Source of the DNA: JBEKZD01 sp050013395
GTDB taxonomy: Bacteria; Verrucomicrobiota; Verrucomicrobiia; Palsa-1439
Direction: 5' to 3'
DNA length: 64,000 bases
Assembly: GCA_050013395.1 (NCBI GenBank)
Contig: JBEKFI010000001.1
Location: 1-64,000, forward strand
Position numbers and translations under genes: made by a program. Below, piece after piece: positions 9,307 to 17,577 of this stretch; position 1 is the first letter of the stretch, and each line of letters begins with the position of its first letter. The notes under the pieces are model-generated. The model saw nothing but the letters and a program-made list of their open reading frames with translations. It was not told the origin of the DNA and ran no database searches.

Positions 9307-9324
9307 CCCCGAAAGCTTTCGGGG
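9307..9324. repeat. Palindrome CCCCGAAAGCTTTCGGGG
   Basis: A perfect 18-base palindrome in the gap between the Rieske and cytochrome b genes. The same word recurs at 52513-52530 and with one change at 13026-13043. It belongs to the short-palindrome class spread through this window. Confidence 0.75.
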
Positions 9325-9416
9325 TGAATGAAGCGCGGGCCGTTCGGTTGCGGCGGGCGTTCGGCGCTTCGCAGAAGCGCCGCTACACGAGCAATGATTG
9401 CGTTCGCGCGTGCGGC

Positions 9417-9854
9417 TCATGCGGATTTCACCATCACTTCCCCGTTGACGACCATCACGCCCTGCTTGGCCAGCGGTCGCGGCGGCGGACCGGAAACGGG
9501 GCGGCCGTTGGTGTCGAAGAATCCCGCGTGACACGGACAAGCAATTTGCCGCCGCTGCGCATCCCAGCCAACGATGCAACCGAGGTGCGTACAGATGGCC
9601 GAGAACGCACCAAAACCCTGTGGCGTACGGATCACAATGACCGGATGCCCGTTGACGGCAACGATTTTCGTCTGCCATTCAGCGAAGTCCGCTGCCTTGC
9701 CCGCCGAAACCGTCTGCACACCGGGTCCTCGGCGCTGCGCCGGCCAGACGTAGCTGAGCACCGGCGCGGCGAACGCAATCGCCCATGCGATCAGGCCGCC
9801 GGTTAACAGCCAGTCCAGAAACGTGCGACGCGAAATCTTTTGATTCTCGTTCAC
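9417..9854 (-). CDS. Rieske [2Fe-2S] iron-sulfur protein
   Basis: A 145-residue protein with a twin-arginine type N terminus (SRRTFLDWLL, one hydrophobic anchor) and a periplasmic Rieske domain. The cluster ligands are seen in CTHLGCIVG and CPCHAGFF, with the closing GPPPRPLAK loop. It takes electrons from quinol at cytochrome b and would pass them to a c-type cytochrome, here probably the adjacent multiheme proteins. The gap to cytochrome b is about 140 bases and contains a palindrome. Confidence 0.93.
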   Translation of the reverse strand: MNENQKISRRTFLDWLLTGGLIAWAIAFAAPVLSYVWPAQRRGPGVQTVSAGKAADFAEWQTKIVAVNGHPVIVIRTPQGFGAFSAICTHLGCIVGWDAQRRQIACPCHAGFFDTNGRPVSGPPPRPLAKQGVMVVNGEVMVKSA

Positions 9855-9872
9855 GACATCAGTGTTCGCATT

Positions 9873-9943
9873 GTAGCCGCGAAACTTTTTCGCGGCATCC
9901 TCCCGCGACCCACGCCTCGGCCGCGAAAAAGTTTCGCGGCTAC
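9873..9943. repeat. 24-base perfect inverted repeat (GTAGCCGCGAAAC type)
   Basis: Arms 9873-9896 and 9920-9943 are exact complements with a 23-base spacer. It fills the gap between the 9-heme cytochrome and Rieske genes. A shorter relative (CCGCGAAA/TTTCGCGG, then GGCTAC) is at 44745-44763. As RNA it would fold into a strong hairpin that could set the ratio of the two halves of the operon. Confidence 0.85.
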
Positions 9944-9945
9944 AG

Positions 9946-11160
9946 TCATTTCTTCTCCTCTATTTGCCGCCGTTTCGCCCAGAACAGCACCGCCATCACT
10001 ATGGGGAACCCCCAAATCGGGCCGAGTGCGAGTCGTTTCCAGCGCTCGAACCGCTCCAAGCCCGAGATGTCCGTGAGCGCTTGGTTGAGAATCTCTCCGG
10101 AATGCGCGGCCACAGGCTTCAGTTGTTGGAGAGAGAGCGTGTGCTGGAGCGCTTCCAGTTGCGTGACCTGCGTCTTGGCTTCCTGCAATGACAGTTGGTC
10201 ATCGTCCGTCGCCAGACCACGCACAGTGGCGCCGTGGACTGTGGCGACCGCGTGTTCGTAGGCGCTTTGCTCTTTGCGGATCAGACCGGCCACCGCATCG
10301 CGCACGCCTAGTTGTTTGGGGTTATTGGCGTGACACTGCACGCAACTCTCATCGAACAACGCGAGCGACGCTTTCTGGATTCCGTGATTGCCGTGGCAAC
10401 TGACGCATTCGCTGAACAACCCGGCTGTGGCCGCCTCTGCGTGAGGGCTTTTCTCGAACAACTCGCGCTGGCGGATGTGGCACTTGCCGCAGACTTGGCC
10501 GACTTCCTTGGTGCCCGGCGGCGTCGCGCCGTGGTTGCCGTGGCAGGTGACGCAGGTCGGCGCGCTCAGGTCGACCTTCTCGAAGAGTAATTGGGCGTGA
10601 TAACTGGTCTTGTACTGCGTCACGACGTCAGCGGGCAGTTGATACTGCGCCATGAGCTTCGCGTCGCTGTGGCAGCGGCTGCAAGTCTGCGGAACGTTGG
10701 TTGGGTAGGTGCGGCTGGCCGGTGCCTTCGAGGAGAGAATATCGTGTACGCCGTGGCAATCGGTGCAAACGGCCGCGTTCTGGTCGTTGTGCTCGAACAG
10801 TTGCTCGCCGTGCTTGCTGGTCTTGTAACGGTCGAGTTGGTCGGTAGGCAGGCCGTACGGATTCATCCGGCGCACATCGCTGTGACAACTGGCACAGAGT
10901 TCAGCGATGCCGCGTTTGTTATCTGGCCGCTTAAAGTTGTCGGTAGCGTGCGCGGTCTCGTCGTTCACCTTGGGATCGCCGCCGTGGCAATCCACACACG
11001 TCAGCCCGGCCTGCGCGTGCCCGCTTTGCGCATAGAGCCCCTGCTCCTTGCCGTGGCATTTGAGACAAGAGATCTCTGCCGCTGGCGCGGCCATGACGGC
11101 AGCCAGCAACACCAGCGCCACGCCGATCACATCGAGCCGCCGTTGTGGCAGTCGCTGCAT
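9946..11160 (-). CDS. Nine-heme c-type cytochrome
   Basis: About 404 residues with a signal peptide (VIGVALVLLAAVMAAPAAE), nine CxxCH heme motifs (CLKCH, CVDCH, CASCH, CTDCH, CSRCH, CVTCH, CGKCH, CVSCH, CVQCH) and a single C-terminal membrane anchor with a basic tail. It would be a periplasmic electron carrier tethered to the inner membrane. It follows the 7-heme NapC/NirT-type gene with an overlapping start and precedes Rieske and cytochrome b, so it probably takes the place of a cytochrome c1/f in this module. A GTG/ATG at 11175 is an alternative start; 11160 puts the signal peptide close to the N terminus. Confidence 0.88.
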   Translation of the reverse strand: MQRLPQRRLDVIGVALVLLAAVMAAPAAEISCLKCHGKEQGLYAQSGHAQAGLTCVDCHGGDPKVNDETAHATDNFKRPDNKRGIAELCASCHSDVRRMNPYGLPTDQLDRYKTSKHGEQLFEHNDQNAAVCTDCHGVHDILSSKAPASRTYPTNVPQTCSRCHSDAKLMAQYQLPADVVTQYKTSYHAQLLFEKVDLSAPTCVTCHGNHGATPPGTKEVGQVCGKCHIRQRELFEKSPHAEAATAGLFSECVSCHGNHGIQKASLALFDESCVQCHANNPKQLGVRDAVAGLIRKEQSAYEHAVATVHGATVRGLATDDDQLSLQEAKTQVTQLEALQHTLSLQQLKPVAAHSGEILNQALTDISGLERFERWKRLALGPIWGFPIVMAVLFWAKRRQIEEKK

Positions 11161-12638
11161 TTTTGACCTTTCCATGCGTCGGCTAGATCCTCCGACGGAT
11201 GTTGAAATTCAAATCCCTGGGCGCTGAGCGTTTTCAAGTCCGTCCCCGCTCCCTGGGCGATAATCGTATGGCAACTGTTGCAGTCAACAGAAATCGTCTT
11301 GCCCTCGGCACTGGCGTGCTGGCCGTCGTGGCACCGGAAACAGCCGGACCATTCAAGGTGGCCAATGTTGTTGGGATAGACCTTCCAGCGCGATTTCATT
11401 TCGGGGAAGAAGTTCGCCTGGTAGATCTTCTGGAGTTCGGCGATGGCGCGCTGGACGGTCGCGGGGTTGGCCGACGCGTACTTCTTCGTCAGCAGGTCGG
11501 TGATTTTCTGCAGGGCCTCGGTGGTGGTCTGGTACTCGGCGGCCAGCGCGTCGACGGCGTTTTTCTTGATCGAGGGCAACGCCGGATCAATCCGCCCCAA
11601 CGCCATCGCGGAGTCCACCGCCTCGTCGGGCGAGCGGAAGATGTGCGTGGGCCGGTTGTGGCAGTCAATGCAGTCCATCCGCCGCACGGATGCGCCGGCC
11701 AACTGTGCAGGCTTCAGTTTGTTCTCTTTCGCCTCGTACACGGTGGCGTTGCCCTTGGAATCCGTGAAGCGAATCCAAGCGATCTTCTGCCGCGCTTCGT
11801 CTGTCGCGATGTACTCAACCTTGTTGGCGACGTTCATGTGCCAGTGGATGCCGCCGACCGGCCCATGCGTCGGATCGCCGCCGCCCACCTTGAGCAACAG
11901 TTCCACCGTCCACGGGCTGTTCTTCTCGTCGTACTTGAAATGCGTGCTGACCTTTTCGACGGCGCCGTAGAATTTCTGCGGCCAGTGGCATTGTTCGCAG
12001 GTCTCCTGAGCCGGGCGGAGGTTTTTCACAGGGATCGGAATCGGCCGCGGATACTTGTCAAACAGAGTCGCATAGACCTGGTAACTGCCGGACAATTTGG
12101 AGCGCACGAACCACGTCGCACCGGAACCGATATGACATTCCGTGCAGGTGACGCGTGTGTGTGGCGAGTTCTGGTAGGCGGTGAACTCGGGCCGCATCAC
12201 CGCGTGACAGGTCCGTCCGCAGAACTGCGTCGATTCGGTGAAATGATAACTGCGATAGCTGCCAATGGCTGTCAGCAGGAAAAATACGACCGCGAATCCG
12301 CCCAAGCTGCCGAGCAGTTTGCGGTGCCGGGGCCGGTTCAGATCGATGATGGGAAACAGTGTCAGTGCGACGCGGCCACGCTGCACCAACCGATGGCGTT
12401 CCATGATGATGCCGACAACAACCAGAATGAGTCCGGTAATCAAAAAGAAGGGGGCGACGAAGTAGGTCAGGATGCCCATGTACGGATTGCTGAACTGGGC
12501 AAAGAAATCCATCGCCAACAGACAAAGAACAGCGAAAAAACTGCCGGCCGCCACAATCAACCCCAGCAGACTCAGCCAATTGTGAATCAGCGATGGTGCC
12601 TTGGGCGGCCACGGGCTCGTATTTGCGCTGTCATCCAT
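11127..12638 (-). CDS. Seven-heme NapC/NirT-type membrane cytochrome c
   Basis: A 503-residue protein. It has three hydrophobic helices in the first 130 residues, then a periplasmic region with one CX3CH motif (FCGRTCHAVM) and six CxxCH motifs (CTECH, CEQCH, CIDCH, CFRCH, CNSCH, CSDCH). The first two motifs and the spacing to ...YQNSPHTRVTCTECHIG resemble the quinol-oxidising NapC/NirT family. It probably links the quinone pool to the following 9-heme cytochrome. It is the first gene of the minus-strand redox operon, and its stop lies inside the start region of the next gene. Confidence 0.87.
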   Translation of the reverse strand: MDDSANTSPWPPKAPSLIHNWLSLLGLIVAAGSFFAVLCLLAMDFFAQFSNPYMGILTYFVAPFFLITGLILVVVGIIMERHRLVQRGRVALTLFPIIDLNRPRHRKLLGSLGGFAVVFFLLTAIGSYRSYHFTESTQFCGRTCHAVMRPEFTAYQNSPHTRVTCTECHIGSGATWFVRSKLSGSYQVYATLFDKYPRPIPIPVKNLRPAQETCEQCHWPQKFYGAVEKVSTHFKYDEKNSPWTVELLLKVGGGDPTHGPVGGIHWHMNVANKVEYIATDEARQKIAWIRFTDSKGNATVYEAKENKLKPAQLAGASVRRMDCIDCHNRPTHIFRSPDEAVDSAMALGRIDPALPSIKKNAVDALAAEYQTTTEALQKITDLLTKKYASANPATVQRAIAELQKIYQANFFPEMKSRWKVYPNNIGHLEWSGCFRCHDGQHASAEGKTISVDCNSCHTIIAQGAGTDLKTLSAQGFEFQHPSEDLADAWKGQKCSDCHNGGSM

Positions 12639-13173
12639 TGTCTATGGTTTGAATTGGCCACTCCTGTTCCGTCACGCTTCAACCGGAAGCGCGCGTTGCG
12701 CCACGCCGCCCTGGCCACGCCAATGCCACCGAGAGTCGCTGGCTCGGCAAACGACTACCGCAAAAAGATTTGGGATGCAATCCCCGAAACTCTCGCCTCC
12801 GGCCAACGCCTGACACTAACCTACCGCGCCAGTCAAATCCGCATCCTCAACCGCGCTCGCCTACAGAGAATCGCCGCAGGCGACGAGAGAATCTGAGTAG
12901 CGCGGGCGTCTCGCCCGTTCCTTGGCGTATCTGGACATCATCACCGTCGTCGCGACTCTGACCGGTGTAGCGGTGGCTCTGCGAGCCGCCGAAACCCTTT
13001 GATCAACGCCTCGGCGTTTCATTCACCCCGAAAGCCTTCGGGGCAGGGAGATGCCGCTACATCGGATATCGCAGTTTATTGGTGGCAGTGCCCAGATGCC
13101 GCCCCCGTTCACCGCGGCGCTTGTTCTCGCTTGTTCCCATCACCGCCACCCGGTAAACTTCTCTCATAGGCAA
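12639..13173. other. Intergenic region with decayed sequence and palindromes
   Basis: No convincing gene. A short plus frame around 12723-12896 (ending RIAAGDERI) looks weakly protein-like but has no recognisable domain. From 12897 on the sequence is made of dispersed words (GCGGGCGTCTCGCC, TGTAGCGGTGGC...GCCGCTAC) and a CCCCGAAAGCCTTCGGGG palindrome at 13026-13043. Promoters for the redox operon and the nucleotidyltransferase should lie here, but none can be named. Confidence 0.5.
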
Positions 13174-13503
13174 ATGACCACGCGACGGCAGATCAAGGCG
13201 TACGCAACCGAGGTGGCGCGGCGGTTCCGGCCCCAGCGCATCATCCTGTTCGGCTCGTACGCCTACGGCAACCCAACCAGGGACTCCGACGTCGATTTGC
13301 TCGTCGTCCTGCGGCACAAAGGGCGCAACGTCGAGAAGGCCATCGAAATCCAGCTCACGGTGCAGCCCGCCTTTCCGCTCGATCTCCTCGTGCGGACTCC
13401 CGAGAAGATCACGCAACGGCTGGCGTGGGGCGGTTGCTTCCTCAAAGAGATCGTTACCAAGGGTCAGGTGCTCTATGAATCCACTGACCGGCGGAGGAAG
13501 TAA
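13174..13503 (+). CDS. MNT-type nucleotidyltransferase (minimal NTase antitoxin)
   Basis: A 109-residue protein with the nucleotidyltransferase signature IILFGSYAYGNPTRDSDVD, including the GS and DxD metal-binding residues. Proteins of this size normally pair with a HEPN-domain toxin encoded just downstream and can act as its AMPylating antitoxin. Here the downstream overlapping frame starts like a HEPN gene (MNPLT) but is only 42 codons long. The ATG at 13174 is chosen because it gives the family length; upstream in-frame residues are not conserved in type. Function as an active antitoxin is doubtful without the partner. Confidence 0.82.
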   Translation: MTTRRQIKAYATEVARRFRPQRIILFGSYAYGNPTRDSDVDLLVVLRHKGRNVEKAIEIQLTVQPAFPLDLLVRTPEKITQRLAWGGCFLKEIVTKGQVLYESTDRRRK

Positions 13504-13603
13504 CGGTCGTGGCACAAACTTCGTCTGCAAGTCAGGCGACGCGAAAACCTCAATGACATTGATGTTGACCCGCGTCAATTTGCGACCGACAAGAGCGATA
13601 TAA
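13475..13603 (+). pseudogene. Vestigial HEPN partner of the nucleotidyltransferase
   Basis: The ATG at 13475 overlaps the last codons of the nucleotidyltransferase, as HEPN genes usually do, and opens MNPLT, the common start of such partners. The rest (GGGSNGRGTNFVCK onward) carries none of the helical HEPN sequence and stops after 42 residues. I read this as the remnant of a deleted toxin gene; it could also be chance. Confidence 0.4.
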
Positions 13604-13627
13604 CGTCATCTTGAAAGGAGCGCCATT

Positions 13628-14239
13628 ATGAAAACAGTCTTCAGATTGATCTGCCTGATCGCGGCCACTTTGCTGTTGACCTTCAACTCAGCCCGCGCCC
13701 ATTGCGACACCATGGACGGGCCGGTCGTCACAACGGCGAAGGCCGCGCTCGAAAAGGGCGACGTCAGCCCCGTGCTCAAGTGGGTGAAGCCCGAAGGCGA
13801 AGCTGAAATTCGCGACGCGTTCAAGAAAACGATTGCCGTTCGCAAGCAAAGTACCGAAGCGAAAGAACTCGCCGACCGTTACTTCTTCGAAACGCTCGTC
13901 CGCGTCCACCGCGCCGGCGAAGGCGAACCGTTCACCGGTCTGAAACCGAGCGGGACACCTCTCGAACCGGGCATCGCTGGCACCGACAAGGCGCTGGAGA
14001 AAGGTTCTGTGGACGACCTGGTGAAAGAGCTGACCGGGGCCGTTTCCGACGGCGTCAAGAAACGGTTCACTCGCGCCGCCGAGGCGAAGAAGCATGCCGA
14101 CCAGAACGTTGAATCCGGCCGCGAGTACGTCGAAGCGTACGTGGAATTCGTCCACTACGTCGAGAACCTCCACGCCGCTGCCGCGATTTCATCCGTCCAC
14201 AGCGGCGCGGCACAGCCCGAAATCGCACACCATCACTAA
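13628..14239 (+). CDS. Secreted DUF6448-family protein
   Basis: A 203-residue protein with a clear signal peptide ending ...NSARA, followed at once by HCDTMDGPVV, the hallmark of the DUF6448 family. The body is helical (ALEKGDVSPVLKWV, ADRYFFETLVRVHRAGEGE, LKPSG) and the C terminus is histidine-rich (EIAHHH). The start is supported by GAAAGGAG seven bases before the ATG. Its role is not known. The histidine residues at both ends could bind metal, but this is inference. It is probably transcribed with the cupin gene 14 bases downstream. Confidence 0.8.
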   Translation: MKTVFRLICLIAATLLLTFNSARAHCDTMDGPVVTTAKAALEKGDVSPVLKWVKPEGEAEIRDAFKKTIAVRKQSTEAKELADRYFFETLVRVHRAGEGEPFTGLKPSGTPLEPGIAGTDKALEKGSVDDLVKELTGAVSDGVKKRFTRAAEAKKHADQNVESGREYVEAYVEFVHYVENLHAAAAISSVHSGAAQPEIAHHH

Positions 14240-14253
14240 TCAGAGAAGCGGAT

Positions 14254-14601
14254 ATGAAAGACAGCAAGAAACCCAAAACCACGACCGCGCTCGCCGCGCA
14301 AGCCGCTTGGGCAGCCGACCTGGTGGATTACCAGTCCGACGCGATCGTCAGCCGCGAGGTGCTGAAGAAGAAAACTGGTTCAGTCACGCTGTTTGCCTTC
14401 GACGCCGGGCAGGGATTGAGCGAACACACCGCGCCGTTCGACGCCCTGATCCAGGTGCTCGACGGCGAGGCTGAGATCACCATCGCCGGCAAGCGCCACC
14501 GTGTCCGGGCGGGTGAGTTGATCCTGATGCCCGCAAACCGGCCACACGCCCTGAAAGCCGTCCAACGCTTCAAAATGATGCTGATCATGATCCGGTCGTG
14601 A
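14254..14601 (+). CDS. Small cupin-domain protein
   Basis: A 115-residue single-domain cupin. Motif 1 is represented by LSEHTAPFDALIQVLDGEAE and motif 2 by GELILMPANRPHAL, giving two or three potential metal-binding residues (H in motif 1, H in motif 2, E). Such proteins are often small-molecule sensors or redox-linked accessory proteins. The neighbour is a DUF6448 gene; the pairing gives no firm function. Confidence 0.85.
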   Translation: MKDSKKPKTTTALAAQAAWAADLVDYQSDAIVSREVLKKKTGSVTLFAFDAGQGLSEHTAPFDALIQVLDGEAEITIAGKRHRVRAGELILMPANRPHALKAVQRFKMMLIMIRS

Positions 14602-15043
14602 AGAATGACCAGCTTGCCCACTAACAAAGGCTCGTGACGAATGCGAGTTTGGGCGGAGCGCTGACGTGAAGAATGAAGACGGAAGGATGAGGGATGAAGA
14701 CCGAGGACGGAAAACTGACGACCGAAACACTTCGTGGGAGCGGCCACGTGAAACGTGCTAAACATTCCTGCCGCGACCGGACAACAATTCTCTCCGAGCA
14801 ATCGATATCCCAACCGTCATGCTCGTCAGATACCTAGTAGTACGAGGTATCGCACGCACACAAGCGGTAGATGAACGGAGAGGCATCGGAAGACGCGACG
14901 CAGCCCGATAACGATTTCACGTTTCAAGTTGCCCTCGCTACCTCTAATCATGCTCTCTCAGTCTTCAGAATCGAAGTGCAGCGTTATCGCTGGCGGTGGA
15001 GGCGGGCAACGTGGTACAACATGGGCACGACGGGAAAAAACCG
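14602..15043 (+). other. Intergenic region upstream of the AmmeMemo gene
   Basis: No gene seen. Around 14650-14720 the sequence is purine-rich and repetitive (GAAGAATGAAGACGGAAGGA type words), like 50600-50640. A GATACCT...AGGTATC palindrome lies at 14829-14851. Confidence 0.5.
14829..14851. promoter_or_regulatory. GATACCT/AGGTATC palindrome, possible operator
   Basis: Seven-base arms around a nine-base centre, about 190 bases before the AmmeMemoRadiSam B-A gene. It resembles the GATATATCGC/GCGATATATC palindrome 116 bases before the operon that encodes the radical SAM partner (23109-23131). A shared operator is possible; a dispersed repeat is the alternative. Confidence 0.4.
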
Positions 15044-16600
15044 ATGAGCGGCAAACGAAGAGTGTTCGCCATGACTGGTGTCACCGCAATCGCGGCATTG
15101 ATGATCCTCGCTGCGGCTTGCGACGGACAACGTGCGCCGGAGAAACAGGCAGCCGCACCGGCTGCCTCAAAACGGATCCGTGAGCCTGCTGTCGCCGGGC
15201 TGTTCTATCCGAAAGATCAAGCTACGCTGTCGCAAACCCTCGACGCGTTGCTGGCCCAGGCGAAGACGCACACGATCGACGGTGAACTGCGCGCTTTGAT
15301 CTGTCCGCACGCCGGGTATCCGTATTCGGGGCCGGTCGCGGCGACGGCGTACCGGTTATTGTCGGGTCACGATTTCCAAACGGTTGTGCTTTTGGCGGTG
15401 AGCCACTACGCGGGATTTGCCAGCGCGTCGGTGGCCAATGCGGATGTGTACCGCACGCCGCTAGGCGACGTGCCGGTCTCGCCGAAGGCCCGGGAACTGG
15501 CGAAATCCAATCCGTTCGTGCTCGAACCGCGCTGCTTGGTACAGCGACCGCCATGGTCGTCGCAGGCGTCGCACCCCGTACCGCCCCCGGGCGAGGACAC
15601 ACCGGAGACGTGGGAGCATTCCGGTGAGGTGCAGGTGCCGTTCCTCCAAAAGACGCTGAAGAATTTCGCGCTCGTGCCCGTCGTTACCGGTGAAGCCGAC
15701 CCGGAGAAAATGGCGCGCGTCTTGGCTGGTCAAGTGGACGACAAGACGCTGGTATTGGCGAGCACCGACCTGAGCCACTATCACCCGTACGACGAAGCGC
15801 GCGCGAAGGACAAGGTCACCACCGATGCCATCGTCAATCTCGACATCGACCGCATGAAGTCGTCCGGCGACGCCTGCGGCAAGACGCCGGTGCTGGCGTT
15901 GATGTATCTCGCCAAACAAAAAGGCTGGAAAGCCACTCTGCTCGATTACCGCAACAGCGGCGATACCGCCGGCAACAAGGACGCCGTTGTCGGTTACGCC
16001 GCGATCGCCTTCTACTCGCCGCGACAACAGAGTTTCATAAAACCGGAACGCAAACTTCTGTTGGATCTGGCGCGGCGGTCTCTCCGCGAAGTTGTGAAAA
16101 CCGGCAAGCTGCCCGAGGTCGCCACCGACGCGTATCCCGCCAAGTTCACCGAGAAGAAAGGTTGTTTCGTCACATTGACCGAGCGCGGCCAGTTGCGCGG
16201 TTGCATCGGTCATATCCTGCCGCAGGAACCGCTGTACAAAGCGATCATGGACAACGCGCAAAGCGCGGCGCTGCACGACTACCGGTTCAGCCCCGTCCGG
16301 CCCAACGAACTCGACAAGATCGAGATCGAAATCAGCGTGCTGACCGTGCCCGAGCCGCTGACGTTCAGTTCACCCGACGACCTGCTGAACAAGCTCCAAC
16401 CGCACAAGGATGGCGTCGTCCTGCAAATCGGTAGACGCGGTGCAACGTATCTGCCACAGGTCTGGGAACAGATCCCCGACAAGGTACAGTTTATGAATTC
16501 CCTTGCCGAAAAAGCCGGTTGCCCGCCCGACGCCTGGCGCGGCCCCGGCACCAAAGTCCTCATCTACCACGTCGAATCCTTCAAAGAATCGGAGATGTAA
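15044..16600 (+). CDS. Fused AmmeMemoRadiSam system protein B-A, exported
   Basis: A 518-residue two-domain protein. After a signal sequence (VTAIAALMILAAACDGQ, possibly lipidated at the Cys) comes a MEMO-type domain at about 50-330, with EPAVAGLFYP, CPHAGYPYSG, AVSHYAGF and STDLSHYHPYDEA. An AMMECR1-type domain follows at about 340-515, with LRGCIGHILP, FSPVRPNEL and IEIEISVLT. Both partners of the AmmeMemoRadiSam set are therefore in one chain; the third, the radical SAM enzyme, lies at 23477-24820. The reaction of the system is not established. The signal peptide means this copy should act outside the cytoplasm. The ATG at 15044 is chosen because the signal peptide starts there. Confidence 0.88.
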   Translation: MSGKRRVFAMTGVTAIAALMILAAACDGQRAPEKQAAAPAASKRIREPAVAGLFYPKDQATLSQTLDALLAQAKTHTIDGELRALICPHAGYPYSGPVAATAYRLLSGHDFQTVVLLAVSHYAGFASASVANADVYRTPLGDVPVSPKARELAKSNPFVLEPRCLVQRPPWSSQASHPVPPPGEDTPETWEHSGEVQVPFLQKTLKNFALVPVVTGEADPEKMARVLAGQVDDKTLVLASTDLSHYHPYDEARAKDKVTTDAIVNLDIDRMKSSGDACGKTPVLALMYLAKQKGWKATLLDYRNSGDTAGNKDAVVGYAAIAFYSPRQQSFIKPERKLLLDLARRSLREVVKTGKLPEVATDAYPAKFTEKKGCFVTLTERGQLRGCIGHILPQEPLYKAIMDNAQSAALHDYRFSPVRPNELDKIEIEISVLTVPEPLTFSSPDDLLNKLQPHKDGVVLQIGRRGATYLPQVWEQIPDKVQFMNSLAEKAGCPPDAWRGPGTKVLIYHVESFKESEM

Positions 16601-16604
16601 CAGA

Positions 16605-16656
16605 TAGGAAATTGCCTTTGGTGCGCAGGGGAGACGGGGTTCGACCAGCAGCGTTA
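16605..16656 (+). repeat. Direct repeat flanking the lyase pseudogene, copy 1
   Basis: TAGGAAATTGCCTTTGGTGC, then GCAGGGGAGACGGGGTTCGA. A similar stretch occurs at 17519-17577 on the same strand, on the other side of the lyase gene. Together they look like degenerate direct repeats left by duplication or insertion. Confidence 0.55.
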
Positions 16657-17454
16657 AAGACCGTTTTGGGGCAATTGTTTCTTTCGATACTCGTCAATGT
16701 AGATCGTCATCGGCTCGGGCGTCACGTCACGATACAGTCCCATCTTGAAATAAAAACGGCTGGGGTTGGCATATCCGGTCCGGTCATTCTCGGGATAGGC
16801 GTTGAGGCCTTTATAATCAACAATCTGTTTGTCGCCAAGCCACGCTCTGATTCGCCCGTTTTCGGTGGTCGAAAAACGAATCTGAAACTTGAAATCGAGC
16901 CATCTGCCCCGCAGGTCTTCTTTGGTTTCAAAAAGAGTCGTTCGATGGGGGCCGATCTGATGGGTGATTCTGAGCACGCCGGAAACGTATCGGATGGCAA
17001 CCACCGGACTGTCGTCCGAACAATTGCCGCCGGGACAGTATTGCTTCCATTGCGCGATGACCAGCCGCGTCGGCACGATTGGAAAATTCGTCGGGATGAA
17101 CATGCTGAAGGAAAACTCGTAAGCTTCGTTTTCCTTCGAGGTCAGCTTTCTCGCCTCCAACAATTCCGCCCGCTCGCTATCCCGGCTGCCGTTAATTCCC
17201 GCTTCAAATTTATCATGGGTGTGAACAGTTATTCTTGCCGCGCCGCGGCCTGTGCGGAAAATGTTCGTCTGCATCTGCACCGCGCCGGGAACGAATCTGT
17301 CGGTGTCCCAAACCTTGCTCAAGTAGGACGTTTCAAAACCGTCTTAAACATCAAGGGCCGGCACGGACGCAATGGTGTCCTGGGCGCGGGAAATGCCGCC
17401 TGATAGAAGCGAAAGGCCGGCGACCAACCAGAAAATGAAATTCAACTTCAACAT
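16654..17454 (-). pseudogene. Heparin-lyase-I-fold protein interrupted by an in-frame stop
   Basis: The ATG at 17454 opens a signal peptide (FIFWLVAGLSLLSGGISRAQ), but codon 37 is TAA (17346-17344). The same frame then continues DGFETSYLSKVWDTDRF into a complete jelly-roll domain with AELLEARKL, SMFIPTNFP, VIAQWKQY, DFKFQIRFS, IVDYKGLNAYP and FKMGLYRDV. These are the conserved features of the heparin lyase I/alginate-lyase-like polysaccharide lyase family. It was probably a secreted polysaccharide-degrading enzyme. As read, only a cytoplasmic product from a later start (TTG 17322) is possible. A sequencing error at one base would restore the gene. Confidence 0.7.
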
Positions 17455-17518
17455 AATTCGGTTTTGATTTTTTCGATTGTAACTTCGCCATGCGTATCAT
17501 GCAATGGACGATGACTAA

Positions 17519-17577
17519 TAGGAAACTGTTTTTGGAGCGCAGGGGAGCGAGACGGGGTCCGAACAGGGGGGTTATCA
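17519..17577 (+). repeat. Direct repeat flanking the lyase pseudogene, copy 2
   Basis: TAGGAAACTGTTTTTGGAGC, then GCAGGGGAGCGAGACGGGGT. It corresponds to 16605-16656 with several changes. Confidence 0.55.

Noticed and set aside
11199..12896. A 565-codon plus-strand frame over the 7-heme cytochrome gene
   Set aside because: The minus strand carries seven heme motifs; the plus frame is a shadow. Its last part (12723-12896) is outside the cytochrome but too weak to call.
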